Counted from the stretch's first letter, positions 1 through 8,068 are shown. The stretch: DNA of 64,000 nucleotides from Streptosporangium nondiastaticum (GCF_003011965.1 NZ_PXWG01000007.1:62001-126000); one strand, 5' to 3'. Notes: generated by a model not told the origin, from the sequence alone. Made by a program: numbers and translations.

Positions 1-408
1 GCGGGACGCGGGCGGGACAGTGTCCTCCGGCGCGTGGTATCCGGGGACCGGCGAACCGTAGACCAGCGCGAACACGGCCGGGTTGGCGACGGACCACTGC
101 CGCAGCGCCCGGGTCGCGGCGAGTAGACGTGTCCCTGCGGAAGCGTTGCTGTCCGCGGCTGCCCGGTCGGCCTCCTCCATGGCGGCGCCGGATTCGTTAT
201 AGGCGTCGATGAGCAGAGCGGTCAGCAAGTCGTCCCGGTGGGGGAAGACGGTTTCGACCTCGGCGACCGCAAGGCCGCCGGCGGCGGCCACGGCTTCGAG
301 CGACAGCCCGCCGGCGCCCAGGTCGGCGAGCAGTTCGCGGGCGGTTTCCTTGACGGCAGCGGCGAGCCCGCTCGTCTCATGCGCGGTGGTTGTGCTGGAA
401 GCATCCAT
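1..408 (-). CDS. TetR-family transcriptional regulator (C-terminus beyond left edge)
   Basis: Reading leftward from an ATG at 408, the frame is open to the window edge (136 residues). Residues 10-60 have the pattern of a TetR DNA-binding domain: helix 1 containing AVKETARELLADLGAGGLSL, then EAVAAAGGLAVAEVETVFPH, where the usual 'VSxxTxYxHF' recognition helix is degenerate. The following stretch (LRQWSVANPAVFALVYGSPV) resembles the C-terminal ligand domain seen in TetR regulators with a WHG-type region. It is divergent from the MerR-peroxiredoxin gene, separated by about 180 bp. The target is unknown and could be encoded left of the window. The start at 408 was chosen because another ATG at 404 is out of this frame. 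Confidence 0.75.
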   Translation of the reverse strand, partial: MDASSTTTAHETSGLAAAVKETARELLADLGAGGLSLEAVAAAGGLAVAEVETVFPHRDDLLTALLIDAYNESGAAMEEADRAAADSNASAGTRLLAATRALRQWSVANPAVFALVYGSPVPGYHAPEDTVPPASR

Positions 409-539
409 GATCAAACCGTACCGGTCGTCCTGTCAGCCGGACGTCTCCGATGGGCGGCGGCAGGTTGTCGTCTCCGCCCCCGTCATCTCCGCCCCCTCGC
501 CCCGAGGGCCCGCTTCGGCACCGGGGACTTCGACAGCCG

Positions 540-571
540 TTGACCTTGCCCCTGAGGGCAGGGTTTAGCGT
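540..571 (+). promoter_or_regulatory. MerR-type promoter/operator of the MerR-peroxiredoxin gene
   Basis: A -35 box TTGACC (540-545) and a -10-like TAGCGT (566-571) are separated by 20 bp, the over-long spacer typical of promoters that MerR proteins untwist. The spacer carries an imperfect dyad, ACCyTGCCC around CTGA and GGGCArGGT. It lies 26 bp upstream of the regulator's start, so autoregulation is inferred. Confidence 0.65.
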
Positions 572-596
572 TCCTGGAGACGAGGAGATGAGCGGA

Positions 597-1610
597 ATGA
601 AGATAGGCGAGTTGGCCGGACGCGCCGGTGTGACGGTCAAGGCGGTGCGCTATTACGAATCGCTGGGGCTGGTCACTCCACGCCGTCTGGCCAACGGCTA
701 CAGGGACTACACCGAGGACGACGCACCTCTGGTGCACGAGATCAGGGTTCTGAGCGGCCTGGGCATTCCGGTCGAGCGCACGCGGCCCTTCCTGGCGTGC
801 CTGGCGGCCGGGCAGCAGCACGCCGACGACTGCCCGGAGTCGCTGGCCGGCTATCGCGAGGCGGTTGACGAGCTGACCGAACGGATCGAGGCCCTGACCG
901 CCCGCCGCGCGATCCTCATGCACCACCTGAGGCAGGCCGCCTATCGGAACAGCAGCATCCCCGTGCCCGATGACGAAGCGCACGGAAAGCACGGAAAGCA
1001 TGCAAAACACGGAAAGCACAGAGAGCGCGGAGAGCACCCCATGAGCGACCTGTACCGGCTGCCTGCCGATCTGCCTGTTCCGGAAGACGACGGCGCGGCC
1101 GACCACCTTCCCGGGCTCAAGATGCCCCGCATCGAACTGTCCAGCACCACAGGAGAGACGGTTGGTCTTCACGCACTGGGCACCGGCCGCACGGTCGTGT
1201 ACGTCTATCCGCTCACGGGCCGCCCGGACGCCGACCTCTCGCACGGCTGGGACTCCATCCCCGGAGCACGGGGCTGCACCGCAGAAGCATGCGACTTCCG
1301 CGACCACCACCACGAGCTTCTCGCGGCCGGAGCGCGGGGAGTGTTCGGCCTGTCCAGCCAGGACACCGGCTATCAGCGCGAGGTCGTCGAGCGGCTCCGC
1401 CTGCCGTTCGCGATGCTGTCCGATCCCCGGCTGAGCACGGCCGCGGTGCTCGGCCTGCCCACGTTCGCATTCGGCGGGGCGACGCTGTTCAAACGGCTCA
1501 CCCTCGTCATCCGCGACGGAGCGATCGAGCACGTCTTCTACCCGGTCTTCCCTCCCGATGAGCACGCCCAGCAGGTCTTGGCATGGATGCGGGACAACCC
1601 TACGGCGTAA
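597..1610 (+). CDS. MerR-family regulator fused to a PrxQ/BCP-type peroxiredoxin
   Basis: One frame joins two domains. Residues 1-75 are a MerR winged helix (MKIGELAGRAGVTVKAVRYY, then SLGLVTPRRLANGYRDY) followed by a dimerisation helix with two cysteines (ACLAAGQQHADDC). A His/Lys/Gly-rich linker (HGKHGKHAKHGKHRERGEH) follows. From about residue 149 (MSDLYRLPADLP) there is a peroxiredoxin with GCTAEACDFRDH, the C-x4-C peroxidatic/resolving pair of PrxQ enzymes that reduce peroxides. Start 597 is preferred over 588 because GAGGAG (582-587) sits 9 nt before 597 but abuts 588. A second ATG at 1041 has its own GGAGAG 6 nt upstream, so free peroxiredoxin may also be made. In relatives these are usually two coupled genes (family knowledge); a fusion by indel in the repetitive linker is inferred. 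Confidence 0.85.
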   Translation: MKIGELAGRAGVTVKAVRYYESLGLVTPRRLANGYRDYTEDDAPLVHEIRVLSGLGIPVERTRPFLACLAAGQQHADDCPESLAGYREAVDELTERIEALTARRAILMHHLRQAAYRNSSIPVPDDEAHGKHGKHAKHGKHRERGEHPMSDLYRLPADLPVPEDDGAADHLPGLKMPRIELSSTTGETVGLHALGTGRTVVYVYPLTGRPDADLSHGWDSIPGARGCTAEACDFRDHHHELLAAGARGVFGLSSQDTGYQREVVERLRLPFAMLSDPRLSTAAVLGLPTFAFGGATLFKRLTLVIRDGAIEHVFYPVFPPDEHAQQVLAWMRDNPTA

Positions 1611-1774
1611 CTCCTGCCGTCCGTCGGTGGTGAGAGGGGCCGATAGGCCGATCGGGTCGTCGGTACCGCAGGCGGCGCCGGTCCTGCATGTGCCGTCGGC
1701 CTCCGGGTACCCGGGTGCCGTCCCACCGCGCCCGTGCGGCGGGGCGAACGCCCATGATCACGGAGGTGGCCGAG

Positions 1775-2005
1775 ATGGCCCGGCACCAGCCCAAGGACGC
1801 ACGCCGCGAGCCTCACGAGCGGGCTCGTGACGCCGAGGAGCCGGGGGCGCCCTCCGGCCGGAAGAGCCAGGGGCACCGGCCCCCTGGAGGCACCGCGCAG
1901 GACGAGGCGCTGGAAGGCGTGCGGGCGCACGGCGAGGACGCGGAGCAGGACAGGGGGACGGAGCGGACGCGCGACGATGCGCACGGCAAGAGGACCCAGC
2001 CATGA
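1775..2005 (+). CDS. Small, highly hydrophilic protein
   Basis: A 76-residue protein almost devoid of hydrophobic residues and rich in Arg, Glu, Asp, Gly and Pro (begins MARHQPKDARREPHERARDA). It has no signal peptide, membrane segment or known fold that I can recognise. GGAGG at 1762-1766 lies 8 nt before the ATG, and this decides the start. The stop overlaps the next gene's ATG (ATGA at 2002-2005), so the two small genes are probably translationally coupled. Composition suggests a disordered, stress- or desiccation-type protein. That is inference only, and no function is assigned. Confidence 0.6.
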   Translation: MARHQPKDARREPHERARDAEEPGAPSGRKSQGHRPPGGTAQDEALEGVRAHGEDAEQDRGTERTRDDAHGKRTQP

Positions 2006-2208
2006 GCGGCCGGCGCGACGAGAAATCCGCGGGCAGCGGCAAGGCCGTGCCCCGGGACATGCAGGACCAGCAGGCGAGGGTCCCTCCGGACCGCGGCACG
2101 GCGGGCCCGCCCGCCCGCCGGGGCCGGAAGAACGGGAAGACCGCCGGTGAGCGCACCGACAGGGCGGGCGACGCCGGTGAAGGAACGGAGGATGAACCTC
2201 CGGACTGA
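2002..2208 (+). CDS. Second small hydrophilic protein, coupled to the first
   Basis: A 68-residue, charged, probably disordered protein (begins MSGRRDEKSAGSGKAVPRDM, ends acidic EGTEDEPPD). It starts inside the stop of the preceding gene with a 4-nt ATGA overlap, and no separate strong ribosome site is visible, so it should be translated by re-initiation. Composition is like its partner's, which supports a shared role, but no domain is recognised. The 200 bp after it hold a direct repeat of CCGGAGGCCGCTCCCG near 2290-2325 and no further gene. Confidence 0.55.
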   Translation: MSGRRDEKSAGSGKAVPRDMQDQQARVPPDRGTAGPPARRGRKNGKTAGERTDRAGDAGEGTEDEPPD

Positions 2209-2414
2209 GACTGAAGCCGGGCGCCGGAAGGGCAGGCGGTACGGCACCGCCCGGCGCAGAGCGGGAGGGCGGTGACCTCCTCGCCGTGACCGGAGGCCGC
2301 TCCCGACCCGGAGGCCGCTCCCGGCTCCGGAGACCTCGCCGGTGCCCCTACCGGTTGACCACTGCTCGGGCAGCCTACGGATCGGTCGAGGGCCGCCGGC
2401 TCACTCCCCCTACG

Positions 2415-3704
2415 TCACCGGGCCGTGTCCGCCACGGTCGGCTTCGGACGGGCCGCCGGGGACTGGGCGACGGTACGGGTGCGCGATGCCTGGTGCCGCG
2501 TCGCCCGGGGCTCGGTCAGCCAGACCAGGACCAGGGCCGCCGAGAGCGCCGCCCCCAGGACGCAGACTCCGGCCCAGTGGTACGCGCTCCACACGGCCGA
2601 GGTGAGGGCGGAGCCCAGGGCGCCGCCGGCGAAGTAGGAGGTCATGTAGGCGGAGTTGAGCCGGTTGCGGGCTTCGGGGCGGAGGGCGTAGACGAGGTTC
2701 TGGTTGCTGATGTGGACGCCCTGGACGGCGGCGTCCAGCACGATCACTCCCGCCAGCAGAGCGGCCAGGGACCAGGCTCCGCCGTAGCCGCCGAGCCCGA
2801 GCAGCGCCCAGGAGGCGAGCAGGAGGACGGAACCGATGCCGGTGACGCGGTGGACCAGGCCGCGGTCGGCCAGCCGCCCGGTCACCGAGGCCGAGAGGGA
2901 TCCGGCGGCGCCGACGAGGCCGAGCAGCCCGATGGCGGACGCGGACCAGTCGTACGAGGGGCCGGAGAGCAGGAAGGTCATGGCGGTCCACAGGACGCTG
3001 AAGGCGGCGAAGGACAGCCCGCCCATCAGGGCGCGGCGCCGCAGCACCGGCTCGTGGGCGAAGAGCGCGAAGGTGGAGCCCAACAGCCGCGGGTAGGACA
3101 GGCCGACGGGGGTGCGCAGCCGGGGGAGGGCGCGGTACAGGAGGACGGCCATGGCGGCCATGAGCACGGCGTTGACCCAGTAGACCGTGCGCCAGCCGCC
3201 GAGGCCGGACAGGAGGCCGGCCGCGGTGCGGGCGAGCAGGATGCCCAGCAGCAGGCCGGTCATCACCGTCCCGACGGTGCGCCCGCGCTTCTCCGGCGAG
3301 GCGAGGGTCGCCGCGTAGGGGACGACCACCTGCGCGGCCACCGAGGTGAGCCCGGTCAGCGCGATGCCGGTCAGCAGTACGGCGGCGTTGGGCGCGCTCG
3401 CCGTCACGAGCAGGAAGGCGGCGGTCGCGGCGCACAGGCCCGTGGCCAGGCCGCGGCGTTCGGCGAGGTCGCCGAGCGGGACGAGCAGGATGAGTCCGAG
3501 CGCGTAGCCGACCTGCCCGACCGTCACCACCAGTGCCAGAGCTCCGGCGCTCATGTGCAGATCGCGGCCGATGATCTCCAGCAGGGGCTGTGCGAAGTAG
3601 TTGCCCGCGACGGACAGGCCGCAGGCCACGGCCATCAGGAGCAGGGTGCCGCGCCCCAGGCCCTGCCGGCCGGCCGGTGTGTCAGGTATTCGTGCAGATG
3701 GCAT
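2415..3704 (-). CDS. MFS exporter (drug:H+ antiporter type)
   Basis: A 429-residue integral membrane protein with about twelve hydrophobic segments. The loop after TM2 (PLGDLAERRG) is the MFS motif A. An N-terminal pair of helices contains SVAGNYFAQPLLEIIGRDLH, a pattern typical of sugar- or multidrug-efflux MFS proteins in actinobacteria. It should export a small molecule across the cytoplasmic membrane; the substrate cannot be told. The start is placed at MPSARIPDTP (3704), because the longer reading adds a non-conserved, cysteine-rich leader. It is divergent from a LysR regulator with 79 bp between starts, the usual layout for a regulator and its target. Confidence 0.85.
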   Translation of the reverse strand: MPSARIPDTPAGRQGLGRGTLLLMAVACGLSVAGNYFAQPLLEIIGRDLHMSAGALALVVTVGQVGYALGLILLVPLGDLAERRGLATGLCAATAAFLLVTASAPNAAVLLTGIALTGLTSVAAQVVVPYAATLASPEKRGRTVGTVMTGLLLGILLARTAAGLLSGLGGWRTVYWVNAVLMAAMAVLLYRALPRLRTPVGLSYPRLLGSTFALFAHEPVLRRRALMGGLSFAAFSVLWTAMTFLLSGPSYDWSASAIGLLGLVGAAGSLSASVTGRLADRGLVHRVTGIGSVLLLASWALLGLGGYGGAWSLAALLAGVIVLDAAVQGVHISNQNLVYALRPEARNRLNSAYMTSYFAGGALGSALTSAVWSAYHWAGVCVLGAALSAALVLVWLTEPRATRHQASRTRTVAQSPAARPKPTVADTAR

Positions 3705-3760
3705 GCAACGAGTTTCCGCCGGCAGCGATCGATGAGTCCAACACATTGTTTTCATGCAAA

Positions 3761-3779
3761 CCATCTCGATTTACGATGG
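3761..3779. promoter_or_regulatory. Candidate LysR-box between MFS exporter and LysR gene
   Basis: Inverted repeat CCATC-N9-GATGG, which contains a T-N11-A core (3764-3776), the classic LysR binding pattern. It lies in an AT-richer stretch only 4 nt before the LysR start and 57 nt before the exporter start. Autorepression plus control of the exporter is inferred. Confidence 0.45.
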
Positions 3780-3783
3780 ATGG

Positions 3784-4707
3784 ATGGAGCTCCAGCAGAT
3801 GCGCTACGTCATCGCGGTGGCCGAGACGGGCGGCTTCACGCGCGCCGCGGAGCGCTGCCACGTCGTGCAGTCCGCACTCAGCCATCAGATCGCCCGCCTG
3901 GAGAAGGACCTCGGCACCCGCCTGTTCGACCGCACCAGCCGCAGCGTGCGCCTCACCGCGGCCGGCGAGGCCTTCGTCCCCGTCGCCCGGCAGGCCGTGG
4001 AAGCGGCCGACCGCGCCCGCGCCGAGGTCGAGGCGGCCACCGGCGTGGTCAGGGGCCGGCTGGCCGTCGGCGCCATCTCCACCGTCGCCGCCGTCGACCT
4101 CGCCGACGTCCTCGGCCGCTTCCGCGCCGGCTACCCGGAGGTGCGCATCAGCCTGCGCATGGGCATGAGCGAGGAGCTGATCGAAGGCGTACGGCAGGGA
4201 GCGCTCGACGTGGCCTTCATCGGGCTGGTGCCGGGCACGCGCCCCAAGGGCGTCCGCGTCAGGAAGATGGCCCACGGCGAACTGGTCGCCGTCGTGGCGC
4301 CGGAACACCCCCTCGCCGGCACGGAGCAGACGGACCTGCGGCGGCTGGCCGAGGAGTCGTTCGTCGACTTCCCCACGGGATCGGCGGCTCGGCGCCAGCG
4401 CGACGCCGCCTTCGAAGCCGCGGGCCTCACGGCCGAAGCCCCCTTCGAGATCACCTCCGTCGAGTCCCTCGCCAAGCTCGTCCGGGCCAACCTCGGCATC
4501 GGCATGGTCCCCGAAGCCGTCGCCGGCGAACTGCGCGGCCTGCACGTCCTCCGCGTCCGCAACGCCCCCACCCGCGAGGAACTCCTGGTCTGGAACTCGC
4601 TCGGCCCCTCCCCGGCGGCCGCGGCATTCCTCTCCGGCCTCGGCATCGACCCGTCCGAACGTTCCCAGCGCTCTGGGCGTTCCGAACGCTCCGAACGGTC
4701 TGCGTGA
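3784..4707 (+). CDS. LysR-family transcriptional regulator
   Basis: A 307-residue LysR protein. The N-terminal winged helix is clear (MELQQMRYVIAVAETGGFTR, then AAERCHVVQSALSHQIARLE), followed by the linker helix and a periplasmic-binding-like effector domain from about residue 90 (LAVGAISTVAAVDLADVLGR). The start at 3784 gives the usual LysR N-terminus; an ATG 30 nt upstream is less likely. The C-terminus ends in a Ser/Arg/Glu repeat (SGRSERSERSA) made of repeated CCGAACG-like units, one of many simple-sequence tails in this window. It probably controls the divergent MFS exporter in response to that exporter's substrate. Confidence 0.9.
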   Translation: MELQQMRYVIAVAETGGFTRAAERCHVVQSALSHQIARLEKDLGTRLFDRTSRSVRLTAAGEAFVPVARQAVEAADRARAEVEAATGVVRGRLAVGAISTVAAVDLADVLGRFRAGYPEVRISLRMGMSEELIEGVRQGALDVAFIGLVPGTRPKGVRVRKMAHGELVAVVAPEHPLAGTEQTDLRRLAEESFVDFPTGSAARRQRDAAFEAAGLTAEAPFEITSVESLAKLVRANLGIGMVPEAVAGELRGLHVLRVRNAPTREELLVWNSLGPSPAAAAFLSGLGIDPSERSQRSGRSERSERSA

Positions 4708-4761
4708 CCGCTCGGCGCTTGCCTGGGAGAGGCGATGATCTTCGGACGCCGCCCCTCCCGC

Positions 4762-5124
4762 CTAGCGCTTGGCGTAGTCGGCGAAGCCCTGCCAGTCGAT
4801 CACGACGCACGGCTCGTCGCCGACGACCCACGCGTCGTGCCCGGGCGGGCAGAGCATGCAGTCGCCGGGGCCGAACTCGTCTTCCTGCCCGTCGTCCATG
4901 ACGACCTTCATCCGGCCCGAAACGACGTACGCCATATGGGGAGCCTGACAGCTGTCGGTCCCGGCGATCGGCTTGACGTGCTGGGACCACCGCCAGCCGG
5001 GTTCGAACGTCGCCCGGCCCACCGGCCCGGCGCCCACGTCCACCAGCTCCAGCCGCCCCTTGCCGTCCTCGAAGGGGCGCACTTCCTCCGGCGAGGCGAA
5101 GCTCTTGCGTACGAGTCCGGCCAC
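4762..5124 (-). CDS. Cupin-domain protein
   Basis: A 120-residue single-domain cupin. The first cupin motif is around GWRWSQHVKPIAGTDSCQAP, the second around EFGPGDCMLCPPGHDAWVVG, and a beta-strand segment AYVVSGRMKVVMDDG lies between. The metal-binding histidines are only partly kept, so an enzyme role is uncertain; small cupins of this kind also act as sensors or binding proteins. GTG at 5124 is preferred because TCCTCC (5133-5138, plus strand) is 8 nt upstream, while GTG at 5130 would leave only 2 nt. It is convergent with the LysR gene, 54 bp away. Confidence 0.8.
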   Translation of the reverse strand: MAGLVRKSFASPEEVRPFEDGKGRLELVDVGAGPVGRATFEPGWRWSQHVKPIAGTDSCQAPHMAYVVSGRMKVVMDDGQEDEFGPGDCMLCPPGHDAWVVGDEPCVVIDWQGFADYAKR

Positions 5125-5235
5125 GAGCACTCTCCTCCAGCGAGTCGGCTGTCCTGAACATCTAGCCACGGGAGCAGGCGCACGGCGAACGCTGCGGTCC
5201 GGCCGGGTGGCCCGGCGGCGACCCGGCGACCCGGG

Positions 5236-6012
5236 TCACGGGAGCCGCGGGCACCGCCGCAGGTGGTTCCGGGCGAGCTCGGCCATGACCGTCCGGGTTT
5301 TCGACGCCTGTTGCGGGGCGGAGCTGAGACCCCGTGCCAGGACGGTGTGCTCCAGCAGGTTTTGCGCACGCGGGGCGTCGGCGGGCCGGGCGCGCAGCGA
5401 CAGTTCGAGGAAGTGCAGCCCGTCGGCGCCGATGCGCCAGAACTCGGCGGTGAGCGGGTGGGGCAGGCCCTGGAGGGAGAGTTTCCACTTGATGGCCCGG
5501 ACGGGGCCGAGGGCGACAGTGCCGCGTAGGTGGTCATCGAGGACCCCGGCGACCGCCAGCAGGTCGCGCTGGTCCGGGGTGAGCCGGGGCCCGGCGGCGG
5601 AGGCGGCTCCCTCCTCGTCGACGGGCTGCCCGAAGGGCCCGTCCACCTTGAGCGAGGCCGACCAGACGCGGTCGGGGCCGTTCCAGTCCTCCTCGATCTT
5701 GAATTTCCATCCCTTCCCGCTGCGGTTCTGGCGCCACCTCCGGGGCAGGGTGGCCGGATCGCACGGGCGCAGCTTCGCGGTGAGGTCGCCCTTGCCACCG
5801 TCGGTCGGCTTGCGCAGCCGGATGATGGCTCCGGCCTCCGCGAGGGGGAGACGGATGCCGGGGCCGTCCGCCTGCGGGGCGTCCCAGAAGCAGACGTTGA
5901 GGTGAGTGCCGTCTTCGGGCGCGAGAGCGAGCGAACGGCACGCGTCCTCTGCCGTGTCACCGACGAAGATGATTTTGATTTCAGCCTTGGCATTCCTGAA
6001 TGTATCCCCCAT
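5236..6012 (-). CDS. Hypothetical protein, possibly CYTH/triphosphate-tunnel like
   Basis: A 258-residue soluble protein. Its first half has the strand pattern of CYTH (triphosphate tunnel) proteins: AEIKIIF near the start, FWDAPQ followed by LAEAGAIIRLRK, then DLTAKLRP and KFKIEEDW. Alternating Lys/Arg/Glu on strands suit a tunnel that binds phosphate-rich ligands. The classical ExExK signature is not exact, so the family call is tentative. The C-terminal half (GTVALGPVRAIKWKLSLQGL) may be a second lobe. The start is uncertain: ATG 6012 (MGDTFRNAKA) or an upstream ATG at 6063 or 6087. No operon partner is evident. Confidence 0.6.
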   Translation of the reverse strand: MGDTFRNAKAEIKIIFVGDTAEDACRSLALAPEDGTHLNVCFWDAPQADGPGIRLPLAEAGAIIRLRKPTDGGKGDLTAKLRPCDPATLPRRWRQNRSGKGWKFKIEEDWNGPDRVWSASLKVDGPFGQPVDEEGAASAAGPRLTPDQRDLLAVAGVLDDHLRGTVALGPVRAIKWKLSLQGLPHPLTAEFWRIGADGLHFLELSLRARPADAPRAQNLLEHTVLARGLSSAPQQASKTRTVMAELARNHLRRCPRLP

Positions 6013-6377
6013 GTCACTCTTTATGGCATGGAAGAGTGTGCGTGCCAATGGGTGGGCATTCATGGGCGGTTCGGCGATTCCGTGCAAAAGGCCAGCTCAA
6101 CAGGTCAGTTCCAACGCTGCGTTGACTCTTCCGGGGTGTTGCGGCCCGATACCTCACAACGGCGCGATGCGTTCACGCGCGCCCCTGCCCCCTGCCTGCC
6201 GGCTTCCGCCACGCCACCGTTTCTACGCCCCTGACCCCGTGCGACAACCGTCCGTTGTCGGCCGGGCGGATGCGTTGTTGGCCGGGGCACCACCCCGCCC
6301 GGTCAGATGGTTCCGGGCGCCGCACCAGAGCGGGGTCCCGAACGACCGGGAACATCAACCACCGAAGGAGCACGACC
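6013..6377. other. Gene-free stretch with one inverted repeat
   Basis: No convincing gene. A possible promoter TTGACT (6122-6127) is followed by GATACC about 20 nt on. At 6242-6260 there is a 7-bp inverted repeat, CGACAAC-CGTCC-GTTGTCG, 118 nt before the SnoaL-like gene start; it could be an operator. AAGGAG at 6365-6370 is the ribosome site of that gene. Confidence 0.4.
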
Positions 6378-6797
6378 ATGACCATGACCAACACCGCCGC
6401 CACCCCCAAGGCCGTCGTCATTCGCTACGTCGAGGCCGTCCGCGACGGCGACGCCGACGTCATCCACGACAGCTTCGCCGAGGACGTGACCTGGCACTAC
6501 CCGGGCGACCTGCCCATATCCAAGGTGTGGCACGGCCGCGACACGGTCATCAACGACTTCCTCGGCGGCATGGGACCGATCCTCGTCCCCGGCACCCTGG
6601 AGATCGAACTGGTCAGCACGATCGCCGAAGGCGACCGCGTGGTCGCCGAATGGACCTCCAAGGCCAAGACGGTCCATGGCGGAACGTACGACAACCGCTG
6701 CATCGGCATCTACACCGTCCGCGATGGGAAGATCGCCTCCGTCGTCGAATACACCGATACCCGGCACGTGGCCGCGACCCTCTTCCCGGCCCTGTGA
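6378..6797 (+). CDS. SnoaL-like (NTF2 fold) protein
   Basis: A 139-residue NTF2-superfamily protein of the ketosteroid-isomerase/SnoaL type. The helix VIRYVEAVRDGDADVIHDSF, strand FAEDVTWHYPGDLP, the motif HGRDTVINDFL and the sheet strands VVAEWTSKAKT and YTVRDGKIASVVEY follow the family order. Such proteins are cone-shaped barrels that act as isomerases, hydroxylases, dehydratases or plain binding proteins, so no reaction can be named. AAGGAG (6365-6370) 7 nt upstream fixes the ATG at 6378. It stands alone, and the flavodoxin gene follows in the same direction after 171 bp. Confidence 0.85.
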   Translation: MTMTNTAATPKAVVIRYVEAVRDGDADVIHDSFAEDVTWHYPGDLPISKVWHGRDTVINDFLGGMGPILVPGTLEIELVSTIAEGDRVVAEWTSKAKTVHGGTYDNRCIGIYTVRDGKIASVVEYTDTRHVAATLFPAL

Positions 6798-6968
6798 CCG
6801 CAATCACCTTCCTTCGATGTCACGGTCACCGCTCGGGCGGTGTCTCAATGGCGTGACCGATCTGATCGGAGGTGGTGGCGTCGGCGAAGGTGCGGGTAGT
6901 GCGTTTGCCGTCTCACCGTCAACTCGCAGCCCCGAGGAAACTCCTGCGGAAGCGAATGGAGCGTCATC

Positions 6969-7442
6969 ATGAAGGCCGTCATTGTGTGCGCCTCCGTGTC
7001 TCACGGCAACACGAAGAGGATCGCCGACGTCATGGGGCAGGTGCTGGAGGCCTCGGTCGTCGACCCTGAACAGGCCGACATGGCGGAGCTCTCCACCTGC
7101 GACCTCGTGGGATTCGGTTCGGGAATCTTCCTGGGGAAGTTCCATCCGCGGCTGGGCGAGTTCGTACGGTCGCTCCCGCAGGGGGAGCGGCGCAGGGCGT
7201 TCGTCTTCGCGACCAGTGGACTGCCCGAAGCGCGGCTCCGGCCCTTCACCCGGCCCCTGGTGCGAGTTCTCGAACGGAAGGGGTGGGATGTGAGTGACAC
7301 CTTCTCGTGCCGCGGATTCGACACCTGGCTGCCGTTCAAGCTCGTCGGCGGCATCAACAAGGGGCGGCCCGGCGCCCCCGATCTGGAGGCGGCGCGCACG
7401 TTCGCCGAAGAACTGCGAGGCCGGATCGGTGCTGTGTCCTGA
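6969..7442 (+). CDS. Flavodoxin-family protein
   Basis: A 157-residue flavodoxin-like domain. The FMN phosphate loop is SVSHGNTKRIA (residues 9-19). The second conserved stretch is LVGFGSGIFLGKFHP, and the third FVFATSGLP. A C-terminal FDTWLPFKLVGGINKGRP resembles flavodoxins related to protoporphyrinogen oxidase (HemG-type) and small NAD(P)H:quinone reductases. It should carry FMN and transfer electrons or reduce a small substrate; partner and substrate are unknown. It ends facing the RpiB-like gene, with a hairpin terminator between them. Confidence 0.85.
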   Translation: MKAVIVCASVSHGNTKRIADVMGQVLEASVVDPEQADMAELSTCDLVGFGSGIFLGKFHPRLGEFVRSLPQGERRRAFVFATSGLPEARLRPFTRPLVRVLERKGWDVSDTFSCRGFDTWLPFKLVGGINKGRPGAPDLEAARTFAEELRGRIGAVS

Positions 7443-7460
7443 CCGGCTAGAACGGGGTGG

Positions 7461-7489
7461 GGGGCGGGACTTGCCCGGCTTCCCGCCCC
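7461..7489. terminator. Bidirectional hairpin terminator
   Basis: A 9-bp perfect stem, GGGGCGGGA (7461-7469) with TCCCGCCCC (7481-7489), around an 11-nt loop. It sits between the converging flavodoxin and RpiB-like genes. There is no U-tract, which is common for actinobacterial terminators. Confidence 0.6.
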
Positions 7490-7512
7490 TCGCCGCTCTC
7501 ACATAGCTGCTC

Positions 7513-7965
7513 TCACGCGCGGCCGATGCGCTCCACCTGCTGGATGTTCTCAAGGTCGACCGGGTCCTCGCTCGGTGCGGTCTCGAACCAGGCGTCGAGG
7601 ATCTCGCCGAGCACAGAGGACGAAGTCAGCCGCAGGCTCAGGGCCAGGACGTTCGCGTCGTTCCAGCGGCGGGCGCCGCCGGCCGTGTAGGCGTCCGTGC
7701 ACAGCGCGGCGCGTACGCCGGGCACCTTGTTGGCCGCGATGCTGGCGCCGGTACCGGTCCAGCAGCACACGATGGCCTGGTCGGCCCGCCCCTGCACCAC
7801 GTCCCGGGCGGCGGCTTCGCTGCAGAACGCCCAGTCGTCCTTGTCGCCGGGCTTCAGCACGCCGTGCGGGATCACCTCGTGGCCGCGGCGCTCCAGTTCC
7901 TCGGTGAGCTGCCGGGCCACGCCCTTGTCCCAGTCGGCGGAAACGGAGATCCGCAGACTCGCCAT
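7513..7965 (-). CDS. RpiB/LacA/LacB-family sugar-phosphate isomerase-like protein
   Basis: A 150-residue protein of the RpiB/LacAB fold. The substrate loop with the catalytic cysteine is well kept (CCWTGTGASIAANKVPGVRA), as is the later LSLRLTSSSVLGEILDAW. The N-terminal segment that in ribose-5-phosphate isomerase B reads D-H-A-G is here SADWDKG, and the conserved histidine of 'NxHNDANVL' is replaced (RRWNDANVLALS). It may therefore not isomerise ribose-5-phosphate but act on another aldose phosphate or an aldehyde. The start at 7965 follows a GGAGGTG ribosome site. It faces the flavodoxin gene convergently, and an unrelated TetR gene lies upstream. Confidence 0.8.
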   Translation of the reverse strand: MASLRISVSADWDKGVARQLTEELERRGHEVIPHGVLKPGDKDDWAFCSEAAARDVVQGRADQAIVCCWTGTGASIAANKVPGVRAALCTDAYTAGGARRWNDANVLALSLRLTSSSVLGEILDAWFETAPSEDPVDLENIQQVERIGRA

Positions 7966-8068
7966 GACCACACCTCCTGTTCTCGTCGCGATGCCTCCAG
8001 TACACCACTGCCACGACTGCGGCCCGCACACGCCTGACCGGGGCGGGAGGCATACGCCCGGCCGGTTG

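Noticed and set aside
2286..4901. Open frame of 871 codons on the plus strand
   Set aside because: It crosses both the MFS exporter (antisense) and LysR (another frame) and encodes only Gly/Arg/Gln-rich shadow sequence without domains.
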